From Hymenobacter negativus (GTDB taxonomy: Bacteria > Bacteroidota > Bacteroidia > Cytophagales > Hymenobacteraceae): 64,000 bases of DNA. The number at the start of each line of letters is the position of its first letter. The stretch's first letter is position 1. Shown piece after piece: positions 17,232-25,876 of this stretch. The stretch is from contig NZ_JAEDAE010000001.1 of NCBI RefSeq assembly GCF_016056375.1, forward strand, positions 434,001-498,000, written 5' to 3'. The position numbers and the translations under genes are program-made. The notes under the pieces were generated by a model that saw only the letters and a list, made by a program, of their open reading frames with translations, made no database searches and was not told the origin of the DNA.

Positions 17232-17885
17232 TTATTTTCTCACCGCGGCCAACTGTTCCAGGAGGGCACGGTTCAGCTCGTGCCTGCCGGCGAAAGTGAG
17301 CAGCCGGGTTGCGGCTCCGAACTGCTGTAGCTGCTGGTGTTGCTGCTCGGCCTGGGCGGTTGAAATGTACTCGTCGGCGGTACCGATGACGATGGTAAGC
17401 AGCAGGCCTTTCAGAAGTTTGCTAGCGGCGGTGGGGGCAAGGTCCTCAGGAAAGCCACCGGCCCAGAGAATGAGATGCGCGGGCCGGAACGCCGCCTGCG
17501 CCAGCCAGCGCCCCACGGTGGCCGTGCCCTGCGAAAAACCCAGCACCGTCACGTGCACATCGGGCGGGCATTGGGCCAGCACAGCTGCGGCCAGCTGGTT
17601 GAGAAAGTTGACGTGGTCTTGGATTTCGTGCAGGCGGTCGTCGCGGGTCATCCAGCTGGCGCCTACGCGGCCGCCGTTGCCGCTGAGGTAGAAGCGCGAG
17701 AGGCCTTCGGGGGCGATGATGACGGTGGCCGGGTCGGCTTCGGCCAGAAAAGCGAAGTGGCGAACAAAATACGCCGCCAGCTGCCCGTAGCCGTGGCAGA
17801 CGAACCAAACACGCCGCGTTTGGGATGATAAAATGCCCAGCTGCTGGTAGCGGGCGGTACGGGCAACGGTGATATGGCGCTCCAT
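17232..17885 (-). CDS. Alpha/beta hydrolase of the phospholipase/carboxylesterase type
   Basis: A 217-residue serine hydrolase without a signal peptide. It starts MERHITVARTARYQQLG. An oxyanion-region VWFVCHGYGQ is followed by the nucleophile elbow GFSQGTATVGRW, an acidic residue in IGTADEYIS, and a histidine in FAGRHELN, giving a complete Ser-Asp-His triad in the order of this family. It probably cleaves a carboxylic ester of unknown nature. The ATG at 17885 was preferred over an upstream in-frame start that would overlap cdd; cdd ends 24 bases upstream, so the two are likely one transcript. Confidence 0.85.
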   Translation of the reverse strand: MERHITVARTARYQQLGILSSQTRRVWFVCHGYGQLAAYFVRHFAFLAEADPATVIIAPEGLSRFYLSGNGGRVGASWMTRDDRLHEIQDHVNFLNQLAAAVLAQCPPDVHVTVLGFSQGTATVGRWLAQAAFRPAHLILWAGGFPEDLAPTAASKLLKGLLLTIVIGTADEYISTAQAEQQHQQLQQFGAATRLLTFAGRHELNRALLEQLAAVRK

Positions 17886-17908
17886 GAAACCGTGGGGCCG
17901 ACGACTGG

Positions 17909-18409
17909 CTACCCAACGGGCGGCAGGTCGTCGGGGGAGAAGCAAAAGGGCATGAGGGCGCTGAGCGTGCTGAAGCGCAGAATGGTACCATCGCGGCCGG
18001 GCAGGAGCAGGGGGATGGGCTGACCCTGGCGGCTTTCGTATTCCAGCATTACCTGGCGGCAGGCACCGCAGGGAAGGGCAGGGCCAAAGCTGCCGTGGCG
18101 GGGGCGGGCGGCCACGGCCATGCCCACGATGGGCGCGTGGCCGGGCTGCGCGGCGGCCAGGCCAAACAGGGCCGTGCGCTCGGCGCAGAGGCCGCTGGGA
18201 TAAGCGGCATTTTCCTGGTTGGTGCCTTTGAAAAGGGTACCATCGGCGAGGAGCAGCGCGGCCCCGACATGGAAGCCGGAATAGGGGGCGTAGGCGTGCG
18301 CGGTGGCATCGCGGGCGGCCTGCCAGGTGGTGTGCTCAGCGGGGGTGAGGTCGGTAGCGGCGTCCAGCTCATCGAAGTCAATAAGCTGCTGGCGGGAATT
18401 GCGGGCCAT
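17909..18409 (-). CDS. cdd: Cytidine deaminase
   Basis: A 166-residue zinc enzyme of pyrimidine salvage, converting cytidine and deoxycytidine to the uridine forms. Zinc and catalytic residues are in CAERTALF (Cys-Ala-Glu) and PCGACRQVMLEY. AYAPYSGFHVGAAL is the substrate-binding N-terminal motif and GTNQENAAYPSG follows. Slightly longer than the 130-140 residues usual in small CDAs. It is the first gene of a probable pair with the hydrolase downstream. Family call is firm. Confidence 0.95.
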   Translation of the reverse strand: MARNSRQQLIDFDELDAATDLTPAEHTTWQAARDATAHAYAPYSGFHVGAALLLADGTLFKGTNQENAAYPSGLCAERTALFGLAAAQPGHAPIVGMAVAARPRHGSFGPALPCGACRQVMLEYESRQGQPIPLLLPGRDGTILRFSTLSALMPFCFSPDDLPPVG

Positions 18410-18503
18410 GCGGATGGGATTAGGGGGCGGCGAAGGTAATACGGTTGCCGCACTTTTGCTTAAGTTGCCAACCGGCCGGGCAAACGATTTTGCTTAAAGC
18501 ACA

Positions 18504-18535
18504 ACGTTCCGGCCCAAACGAATGGGCCGGAACGT
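18504..18535. repeat. Perfect 13-bp hairpin 3' of the 1406-residue T9SS gene
   Basis: ACGTTCCGGCCCA (18504-18516) pairs exactly with 18523-18535. It lies 26 bases past the stop of the minus-strand gene. There is no T tract, so it may be an mRNA-stabilising or weak terminator hairpin. Confidence 0.65.
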
Positions 18536-18560
18536 CGGCAACCGGTTGCGTAATGACTAA

Positions 18561-21500
18561 TTACTCAACCACCACCTTGCGCAGCAGCACATCGGTGCCC
18601 TGCTGCACGCGCAGGGTATAAAGGCCCGGGGCCAGTCCGCGGGTGGCCAGCTGTTGGGTGCCAGCGGCCAGCGCCTGCGTGCGGACGGTTTGGCCCAGGG
18701 CGTTGTACAAGGCCACGGTGCCGGCGGCGGGGGCAAGGCCTTGTACTTCAAGGGTGAATTCGCCGCCAGTAACGGGATTGGGGTAGAGACGCACCAGGGC
18801 GTCGAGGGCCGAGCGGGTGCTGAGCGGGCTCAGGCCGAGGGTGAACGGCCCGCCGGCATCGTTCGAGCTGTAGCCCGACACGGCCAGGTAGTAGCGCTGC
18901 CCGGCGGTGAGGCCCGTAATGGCTACGTTGCCCACGTTTTGGTTGGAGCCCGCGCTGGCCCGGCAGAATACCTGCGCGAAACCGGCCGAGCAACTGGTGG
19001 CCGAAAACACGCGCACCGTGCCGGCGGCCGTGCCGCTGGTGTAGAGCGTGAAGCTGCTGCTGCTGGGCGTGAAAGTAAACCACACATCCTTCGGGGCCTG
19101 GCTGCCCGCGCAGGTGGGCAGCGCGTTGGCCAGGCCGCCGCCAATGCTGGTGGTGGCGTTGGCGTTGGTGCTGCTGACCTGGCCGGTGAGGGCCACGGCA
19201 CCGCAGGGCTCGTCGTTGAGCAGCTGCGGCTGGTCGAACGTCACCGTCTGCGTGTTGTTGGCGGCGTTGCCGTCGGGCTGGCCATTGGGCAGGCTGCCGG
19301 TCACGGTGAGCGTGTAGCTGGTGGTTTGGGTGAGGGTGACGCCGGTGCTGAACGTGAGCTGCTGGGTGGCGCCGGCGGCCAGGCTCAAGCCGCTGAAGGT
19401 TTGCTGGTTGGTAGCCGGGGTGGCGCCGTTGTTAATGGCGTAGGCCAGCGTGACAGACGTCAGCACGGCCGTGCCGCCGTTGCGAATGGTCACCGTGACG
19501 GGGTTGGCGCCCAGCACGGCGGGCGTGACAGGGGCATCAATGCTCACCACGGCTACGTCGTTGGCTACCACGGTCAGCTCAAACGCGCCTACGTCGGGGG
19601 TGCTGCCGCGCTGCACGCCCACAATGTCGCGCGGCACCCGCGTGAGCACGGCCGACGTGCCCGAGGCATCGAGGCCGATGGCGGTGGGTAGCAGGTTGCC
19701 GGTGGCGGCGGCCGTAAACTGCGGGTTGGTCTGGAAGCTGTGCTGGTCGTAGGCGCTGCTGTTCACGGCCTGCCAGTTGGCCAGCGTGGCCTGGTTGGTG
19801 GAGTAGTAACCGGTGTAGAAGCCGGTGCCCGTGCCGAGGTACAAATCATTGTAATCGGAAAGGATGGACGAGGTAGTGGTGCTGAAATACAGGGCGTAGC
19901 GGCTGCCCGTGCCGCCGCGCGTGATGCTTATCAGGTTGTTGCGGAAGTCGATGTTGGTCGAAGCGGTGACCTGGTAAAAACCGTAGCAGTTGATGCTGCC
20001 GGCGTTGGCCGTGTTGTCGAACGAGATGGTGTTGTGGTAGTAGCGGCAGTAGGACGAAGACGCATTGTAGATGCCGTAGTCCTGGCCCGCTGCGTTGAAG
20101 TTGTAGATGATGTTGTTGACCGCGTCATTTTCCTGGCCCGCCAGCCCGCTGTTGTTGATGTAGTAAATGCCGTAGGCGCCGGTGGTAACGGTCGTTGTGA
20201 ACGGGTCGTGAATGCGGTTGCGCTCAATGGCCGTGCTCACGTTGCCGATGCAGTAAATGCCGTAGAACGTGGTCAAATTGCTGGTGCGGGTGGGGCGGGA
20301 AATGTTGTTGGCCAGCAGGCGGGCGCCGGTGCTCGATGACAGCTCAATGCCGCGCTGGTAGAAGTCGCGCAGGTCGTTGCCGCTGATGCGCAGGCCGGCC
20401 ACGCGGTTCGTCGTCGACAGGCCGTTAATCTGAATGGAGCCATAGCCACCGCTGATGACGTTGCGCTCGAGGCGCAGGTTGTTGGCGTTGCCGGGGGGCA
20501 CTAGCGCGCCAAACGGGTTAAGGGCCACGATGCCGAAGCTGCCCGACGTGAGGGTGGACGACACCAGGATGTTGCAATCCTGAATGCGGTTGTTTTCGGC
20601 CGCGCCCACCAGCTGCACGCCGTTGCTGAACGTAGTACCGCCCGACCCGTCGATGGTCAGGTTTTGCAGGGTCACGTAGTCGGTATCGAGCAGCGAAACA
20701 ACGGTTTGCTGCGAAGCGGTGCCGGCAAAGCTGATGGTTTGCTTAGCGCTGCCGCCGTCCACTACCAGCGTGTCGGTGGCGCTCACGCCGGGCACTACGC
20801 CCAGCACAAAAGCCTCCTGGTAAGGGCCGTTCAGCACGTTCAGGCGCACCGGGCCGCTGATGCCGCCGCCGTTCAGGCGGGTGGCAGCATCGGCGAAGCT
20901 GGCGAAGTTGGTGCCGCCGGTGGGCAGCTGCTGGTTGATGGTGTAGGTGCCGCGCAGGGCCGTGTACACCGTGGTGGTGCGGCTGTTGTTGGTGGCGTTG
21001 CTGTCGGCCTGGCCATTGGGCAGGCTGGCCGTCACGGTGAGGGTACTGGCTCCGGCCGCCAGCGTGGCCGTGGTGCTAAAGCTGAGGCTGGTGGTGGCGC
21101 CGGGGGCCAGCGCCGGGCTCAGGGCGAAGGTTTGGGCCACCGGCGTGCCGTTGTTGAGCACGTATTCGAGGCGCACGCTGGTGAGGGCGGTGCTGCCGTT
21201 GTTGAGGACGGTGACCGTGACCGGGCCGCTGCCCACCGCAGCGGGCGAGGCCGGCGCGTCGATGCGCAGCAGGGCCACGTCGAGGGCCGGGGCGGTAAAT
21301 TCGTAAGCGCCCATATCGGGGGCGGTGGTGCTGCGCGTGGCACCGGTCACGTCTTGCGGCACGCGGGCCAGCGGGGTGGCCCGGCCATCGAGCGGGCTGG
21401 CGGTGGGGCGCAGGTTGCCGGTGGCACGGTTCTCGAAGCCAGGCTCGGCGGCGGTGCTGTTCAGGTCGTAGGGGCCGCCGGTAGCGGCCTGCCAGGCGGC

Positions 21501-22781
21501 CAGGGTCGGGTAGGCGGTGCTGGCGGTGTAGCCCGTGATGAAGTTGAGGCCCTGCCCGTTCAGGTCGTTGTAGTCGGAAACGGTGGAGCCTGTGGTACCC
21601 AGCGACTGGTAGATGGCGTATTGCGGCGCGGTGCCGCCGCGGTTCACGCGCACCACGTTGTTTTTGAACTCCACGTTTGCCCCGGTCAGCTGGTAAAAGC
21701 CATAGGCGCTGTTGCCGCTGGTGTTAGCAGGCATGTCCAGGTCGACGGTGTTGTGGTAGTAGCGGCAGTAGGCGGAGCTGACGTTGTAGATGCCATAGGT
21801 GCTGCCCGTCGTCACCATGTCATACACTAGGTTGTTCACCACGTCGTTGGGCGCGGCGGCCGTGGCGGCGGTGGTCGTGTTCACATAAATGGCGAAGGCC
21901 GCGCTATTGGTAGCGCCCGCCGCAAAAGGCGTGTGCAGCCGGTTTTTTTCCACCGCCGCCCCGCTCACGCCGGAGGTCAGGTAGATGCCGTAGTAAGACG
22001 ACACGGACGTTGCATTGGGCCGGGCCACGTCGTTGCCGATGAGCTGCGGGGCACTGACGTAACCCACGTACAGGCCGTACTGGTTGAAGTCGCGCACCGT
22101 GTTGTTGCTGATAACGATGCCCGGCGTGGGTGCGGTGGTGGAGTTGCCCACGGCCGTAATGCCGTAGTAGCCGCCCGTCACGGTGTTGTTGGTAATGCTC
22201 AGGTTCTGGTTGGTGGTTGCGCCAGTGCCGGTCATATTCGAGGCACTGCCGCTCGACACAATGCCGGCGCAGTTGAACGTCACGCCGCAGGTCACGGTGC
22301 AGTTGCTCACCGCGTCGTTGTCGGCGTTGTTCACCAGCTGAATGCCCCAGCCGTAGGAGCCCGTGCCCCCGCCGGTGGCCACCACGGTTAGGTTGTTCAA
22401 TGTCACGTAATCCGTCCCGTTCAGTGTGACGACGGCCGGCTCGGTGAGCACCGTGGCGTTGTACTGAATGGTTCGGCCGTTGCCGTTGATGGTAATGCGG
22501 TTGGTAGCGCTGGTGCCGACGACGGCCTGCAGGCGCAGCTGCTCGGTGTAAGGCCCACCGCTCACGTTGAACGTCACCGGCCCGCTCACGCCGTTGGTGT
22601 TCAGCGCCGTGGCGGCCGCCGCAAAGCTGGCGTAGTTGGTGCCGCCGGTAGCCTGTGCGTCGTTGATGGTGTAGGTGCCGCTGAGCTGGGCCAGGGCCGC
22701 CGGCCCGCTGAGCAGCAGCGCGCCCAGGGCCGCCACCCGGCCCCATGGGGCACGAAGCAGTGCAGTAAAACGTGGGTTCAT
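18561..22781 (-). CDS. T9SS-exported protein with two right-handed beta-helix units
   Basis: A 1406-residue surface or secreted protein. Signal peptide 1-32 (ending ALAQ), then a first parallel beta-helix unit (about 33-495), a CARDB-like Ig domain (about 500-605), a second helix unit (about 608-1090) that repeats the first (both open GTYTIN...TGGTN-ASFA), another CARDB-like domain, a pre-peptidase-like sandwich (DEPCGAVALTG..., PKDVWFTFTPS) and a T9SS type A sorting tail (VRLYPNPVTGGEFTLEV to LLRKVVVE). Helix domains of this kind bind or cleave polysaccharides; no catalytic residues were assigned. The tail predicts export by the T9SS, of which PorT is encoded upstream. Confidence 0.92.
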   Translation of the reverse strand: MNPRFTALLRAPWGRVAALGALLLSGPAALAQLSGTYTINDAQATGGTNYASFAAAATALNTNGVSGPVTFNVSGGPYTEQLRLQAVVGTSATNRITINGNGRTIQYNATVLTEPAVVTLNGTDYVTLNNLTVVATGGGTGSYGWGIQLVNNADNDAVSNCTVTCGVTFNCAGIVSSGSASNMTGTGATTNQNLSITNNTVTGGYYGITAVGNSTTAPTPGIVISNNTVRDFNQYGLYVGYVSAPQLIGNDVARPNATSVSSYYGIYLTSGVSGAAVEKNRLHTPFAAGATNSAAFAIYVNTTTAATAAAPNDVVNNLVYDMVTTGSTYGIYNVSSAYCRYYHNTVDLDMPANTSGNSAYGFYQLTGANVEFKNNVVRVNRGGTAPQYAIYQSLGTTGSTVSDYNDLNGQGLNFITGYTASTAYPTLAAWQAATGGPYDLNSTAAEPGFENRATGNLRPTASPLDGRATPLARVPQDVTGATRSTTAPDMGAYEFTAPALDVALLRIDAPASPAAVGSGPVTVTVLNNGSTALTSVRLEYVLNNGTPVAQTFALSPALAPGATTSLSFSTTATLAAGASTLTVTASLPNGQADSNATNNSRTTTVYTALRGTYTINQQLPTGGTNFASFADAATRLNGGGISGPVRLNVLNGPYQEAFVLGVVPGVSATDTLVVDGGSAKQTISFAGTASQQTVVSLLDTDYVTLQNLTIDGSGGTTFSNGVQLVGAAENNRIQDCNILVSSTLTSGSFGIVALNPFGALVPPGNANNLRLERNVISGGYGSIQINGLSTTNRVAGLRISGNDLRDFYQRGIELSSSTGARLLANNISRPTRTSNLTTFYGIYCIGNVSTAIERNRIHDPFTTTVTTGAYGIYYINNSGLAGQENDAVNNIIYNFNAAGQDYGIYNASSSYCRYYHNTISFDNTANAGSINCYGFYQVTASTNIDFRNNLISITRGGTGSRYALYFSTTTSSILSDYNDLYLGTGTGFYTGYYSTNQATLANWQAVNSSAYDQHSFQTNPQFTAAATGNLLPTAIGLDASGTSAVLTRVPRDIVGVQRGSTPDVGAFELTVVANDVAVVSIDAPVTPAVLGANPVTVTIRNGGTAVLTSVTLAYAINNGATPATNQQTFSGLSLAAGATQQLTFSTGVTLTQTTSYTLTVTGSLPNGQPDGNAANNTQTVTFDQPQLLNDEPCGAVALTGQVSSTNANATTSIGGGLANALPTCAGSQAPKDVWFTFTPSSSSFTLYTSGTAAGTVRVFSATSCSAGFAQVFCRASAGSNQNVGNVAITGLTAGQRYYLAVSGYSSNDAGGPFTLGLSPLSTRSALDALVRLYPNPVTGGEFTLEVQGLAPAAGTVALYNALGQTVRTQALAAGTQQLATRGLAPGLYTLRVQQGTDVLLRKVVVE

Positions 22782-23008
22782 AAGACGAAAAAGGGAGAGG
22801 TGAAGAGATGACCAGCCGCCGGCCTGCCGGGCTGGGTGGCCTGCTTGCCGGGCAAGTTACCGGCTGAAATACCCCATTTAGCTTGCTTTGGCGCGAGTTG
22901 GCCGGTTTGCGCCGTGAGTCCGGCCGCGGGCGGCGCGAAGCCGGACTGGCGTTGGGTAGTGCGGGCGGCAACTCCTAAATTTAGGGCTTCATTCGTCCGG
23001 CTGTATTT

Positions 23009-24952
23009 ATGAAGCGCCTCGTTTGCCTGCTGCTTGTGTTGTTGCCGCTCGGTGCCTCGGCCCAGGCGCGCCTCGACAGCTTGCGCCAGCGCCTGGCCGC
23101 CTCCCGGCCCGATACCAGCCGCGTGCTGCTGCTCAACCTGCTGTGCTGGGAAAACGCCACCCGCGACGCCCGCGCCGCGCAGGCTTACGGCCGGCAGGGG
23201 CTGGCCCTGGCCCGGGAGTTGCATTTCCGCCTGGGCGAAGTGTACGTGCTCAACTCCCTGGCCCTGGCCGCCTACGTGCAGCATGACGAGCCCGCCGCCA
23301 GCCGCTCTTACCAGCAGGCCATTCGGGTGGCCGAAACCGAGCCCCGCGCCGGCCGGCTGCTGTCGCTGGCGCTGTTGGGCCTGGGCCGCATCGCCAACCA
23401 GCAGCGCGACTTTGCCGAGGGCGAAAAATATTTCCGCCAGGCCCTGGCCCGTATGCAACAGCAAAAGCCGGCATCGGCCTCCGACATCGGCATGGTGCAA
23501 AACCATTTGTCGATGCTGTACTACGAGTGGCAGCGCTCGGGCCTGCCCGCGCCCGACTCCGTGGGCCGGCTTAGCCTGCGCTACGCCGGGCATGCGCTGG
23601 CCACCTTCCGCCGCCTGCCGCCCGATGCCAAGCTGGCTTCCTGCTTCAGCGACGTGGCCCTGGTGTATGCCCAGCACCAGCGCTACGACTCGGCCGAGTA
23701 TTACCACCGCGCCGCCCAGCGCCTGTATGAGCGGTTTGGCGAGCGTTTCGGGCAAACGCAGAACCAGCTGAGTCTGGCCGACGTGCTGCTCGCCCGCCAC
23801 CGCCCCGCCGAGGCCGTGCAGCTGCTGCGCCCGGCGCTGGCCTGGGCCCACCAGCTGCACCTGTCCGGCCTCGAAGCCCAGGCCCGCCAGAGCCTGGCCA
23901 CCGCCCTGGCCGCCACCGGGCAGGGCCTCGAAGCCTACCAGCAAACCCGCGCCGGCCAGGCCCTGCTCGACAGCATTCAGGCCACCGAGCGGCGCCAGGA
24001 CCTTACCCGCCTGCGGGTGCAGTTCGACTCGGAGCGGCAGCAAAGCCGCGTGCTGGCCCTCACGCAGCGCACCCAGCTGCAGCGGCGCTACCTGTGGTGG
24101 CTGGGCGGCCTGCTACTGGCTGTGGCCGCCGGGCTGCTGGCGGCGGGCGTACTGGGCTGGCGCCTGCGCCGCAGCCGCGCCCTGCTGGCCCGCCAAAACG
24201 AGGAGCTTACCACCACCCGCGCCGAGCAAGACCGGCTCTACGCTCTCATTGCCCACGACTTGCGCAGCCCGGTAGTGGCCTTCACCGGCCTAGCCGACCT
24301 GCTCACCAGCTATGTGGAGCGCCACGACACGGCCCGGCTGCTGCGCCTGGGCGGCCGCATGCGCCAAGCCGCCGAGGGCCTGCGTGGCCTGCTCGACAAC
24401 CTACTCAGCTGGGCCCTGGCGCAGCGCGGCGAACTTACGCCCCGCCCCGAGCCCCTGGCCGCCGCCGACCTGCTGGCCGAAGCCGCCGGGCTATACCAGC
24501 CCAGTGCCGAAGCCGCTGGCGTGCAACTGGTAGTGGCCCCCGAGGCCAGCGGCCACCTGCTGGCCGACCGCAACATGACGCGCACCGTACTGCGCAACCT
24601 CATCAGCAACGCGCTGCGCGCCACACCGGCCGGGGGGCGCATCGAGTTGGCGACCGCGCCGGCCGCAGGCGGGGGGCTGAGCCTGCTAGTGCGCGATACC
24701 GGCGAGGGCATGACGGCCACGCAATTACAGCGTGTGTCGGGCGGGGCGCCCATCACCTCCGGGCGTTCGGGGGCGGCCGGGTTGGGGCTGCGGCTTAGCC
24801 AGGCGTTTGCCCGAGTGCAAGGCGGCCGGCTGGCCCTGCACAGCCAGCCGGGCGAGGGCACTACGGCGGTGCTCACCCTGCCGGCGGCTGCGGCGGGCCC
24901 TGCCGCGCTTTCGGTGCCCGATGCAGCTACACCCCACGCTGCCGTGGCCTAG
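23009..24952 (+). CDS. TPR-sensor histidine kinase
   Basis: A 647-residue membrane kinase. Signal peptide 1-19 (LPLGASAQ), a periplasmic region of TPR-like helices (about 25-340, with FAEGEKYFRQALARM and RYDSAEYYHRAAQRLY), one transmembrane helix near 366-390, then a HisKA domain with phospho-accepting His in IAHDLRSP near residue 416, and a HATPase domain with N box RTVLRNLISNAL, G1 DTGEGM and G2 GLGLRLSQAF. All key kinase residues are present. The LytTR regulator follows after 71 bases and is the natural partner. The signal sensed is unknown. Confidence 0.93.
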   Translation: MKRLVCLLLVLLPLGASAQARLDSLRQRLAASRPDTSRVLLLNLLCWENATRDARAAQAYGRQGLALARELHFRLGEVYVLNSLALAAYVQHDEPAASRSYQQAIRVAETEPRAGRLLSLALLGLGRIANQQRDFAEGEKYFRQALARMQQQKPASASDIGMVQNHLSMLYYEWQRSGLPAPDSVGRLSLRYAGHALATFRRLPPDAKLASCFSDVALVYAQHQRYDSAEYYHRAAQRLYERFGERFGQTQNQLSLADVLLARHRPAEAVQLLRPALAWAHQLHLSGLEAQARQSLATALAATGQGLEAYQQTRAGQALLDSIQATERRQDLTRLRVQFDSERQQSRVLALTQRTQLQRRYLWWLGGLLLAVAAGLLAAGVLGWRLRRSRALLARQNEELTTTRAEQDRLYALIAHDLRSPVVAFTGLADLLTSYVERHDTARLLRLGGRMRQAAEGLRGLLDNLLSWALAQRGELTPRPEPLAAADLLAEAAGLYQPSAEAAGVQLVVAPEASGHLLADRNMTRTVLRNLISNALRATPAGGRIELATAPAAGGGLSLLVRDTGEGMTATQLQRVSGGAPITSGRSGAAGLGLRLSQAFARVQGGRLALHSQPGEGTTAVLTLPAAAAGPAALSVPDAATPHAAVA

Positions 24953-24969
24953 CGCCGGGCCACACGGTG

Positions 24970-24977
24970 TAGCTTTG
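24970..24977 (+). promoter_or_regulatory. -7 box for the response regulator gene
   Basis: TAGCTTTG lies in the 71-base gap after the kinase gene, so the regulator may also be transcribed on its own. Confidence 0.45.
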
Positions 24978-25023
24978 TGGCCCGCCGGCGTCACTGGCGG
25001 TTTTTGTTTTGCTTATTTGCTGC

Positions 25024-25776
25024 ATGCCCGACGCCTTACCCATCCGAGTGCTGATTGTGGAGGACGAACCGCTCTACGCCGACCAGCTGGAGCTGCACCT
25101 GCAGCGGCTGGGCTACGAGCCGGTGGGACCGGCGGCCAACGCCCGCACCGCGCTGGCGTTGTTTCGGGCCGAGGCCGTCGATTTGGTGCTGCTCGATGTG
25201 CAACTGCGCGGGGCGATGGACGGCATTGAGCTGGCCGCCGAGCTGCTAGCCCAGCGACCGGTGCCGCTGCTGTTTCTGACCTCCTGCGCCGACGACGAAA
25301 CCTTTGCCCGCGCCCGCCCGCTGGGGCCGGCCGCTTACCTCATCAAGCCCGTGGCCCCCGACGCCCTGCAGCGCGCCATGGCCCTGGCCGTGGACGGCTT
25401 CATGGCCCCGCCAACTGAACCCGCGGCGGCGCCAACCGAAGCCGCCGCAGGCCGGTCGGCAGCACTCTTTGTGAAGGAAAACGGACTGCTCGAAAAGATT
25501 CTGCTCGACAGCATTCGCAGCGTGGAGGCCAGCGATAAAACGTGCCGCCTGGTGCTGGCCGGGCGCGTGGTGCAGGTGCGGATGCCGCTGCGCGAGCTGG
25601 TGCGCCACCTGCCCACCGACCGGTTTGTGCAGATTCAGCGCAGCTATTTTGTCAACCTCGACTACATCGAGCGGCTCGACCCGGTGCGCCATCTGGTGCA
25701 GGTGGGCGAGCAGGTGTTGCCCGTGAGCGAAACCTACCACGCCGAGCTGCTACGCCGCCTGCACACGCTGGGGTAG
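25024..25776 (+). CDS. LytTR-family response regulator
   Basis: A 250-residue DNA-binding regulator. The receiver domain (residues 1-125) has acidic pair E13/D14, phospho-accepting D58 in LVLLDVQL, and the lysine in YLIKPV. An Ala/Pro-rich linker leads to a LytTR domain (about 150-250; ALFVKENGLLEKILLDSI, FVQIQRSYFVNLDYIER, LPVSETYHAELLRRL), which binds paired direct repeats in promoters. It follows the TPR kinase and probably forms a two-component system with it. The ATG at 25024 places the receiver correctly; an ATG 15 bases upstream is less likely. Confidence 0.93.
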   Translation: MPDALPIRVLIVEDEPLYADQLELHLQRLGYEPVGPAANARTALALFRAEAVDLVLLDVQLRGAMDGIELAAELLAQRPVPLLFLTSCADDETFARARPLGPAAYLIKPVAPDALQRAMALAVDGFMAPPTEPAAAPTEAAAGRSAALFVKENGLLEKILLDSIRSVEASDKTCRLVLAGRVVQVRMPLRELVRHLPTDRFVQIQRSYFVNLDYIERLDPVRHLVQVGEQVLPVSETYHAELLRRLHTLG

Positions 25777-25876
25777 GAGGAAAGCGGGCCGCCGGGACCG
25801 GAAAAAATTATGGCCGGCGGCCTGGGTTTGCCACTTCACCCGCGCCGTCTTCGCCCCGAGGCCCCATCTTTGCCGC

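Noticed and set aside
20664-21830. A 388-residue plus-strand ORF and neighbours antisense to the 1406-residue T9SS gene
   Set aside because: Strongly biased Gly/Val/Arg composition, no domain, and exact overlap with a well supported minus-strand gene; an artefact of G+C-rich codons.
22778-24043. A 421-residue minus-strand ORF antisense to the histidine kinase
   Set aside because: Composition is low complexity and the plus-strand protein has a full set of kinase motifs.
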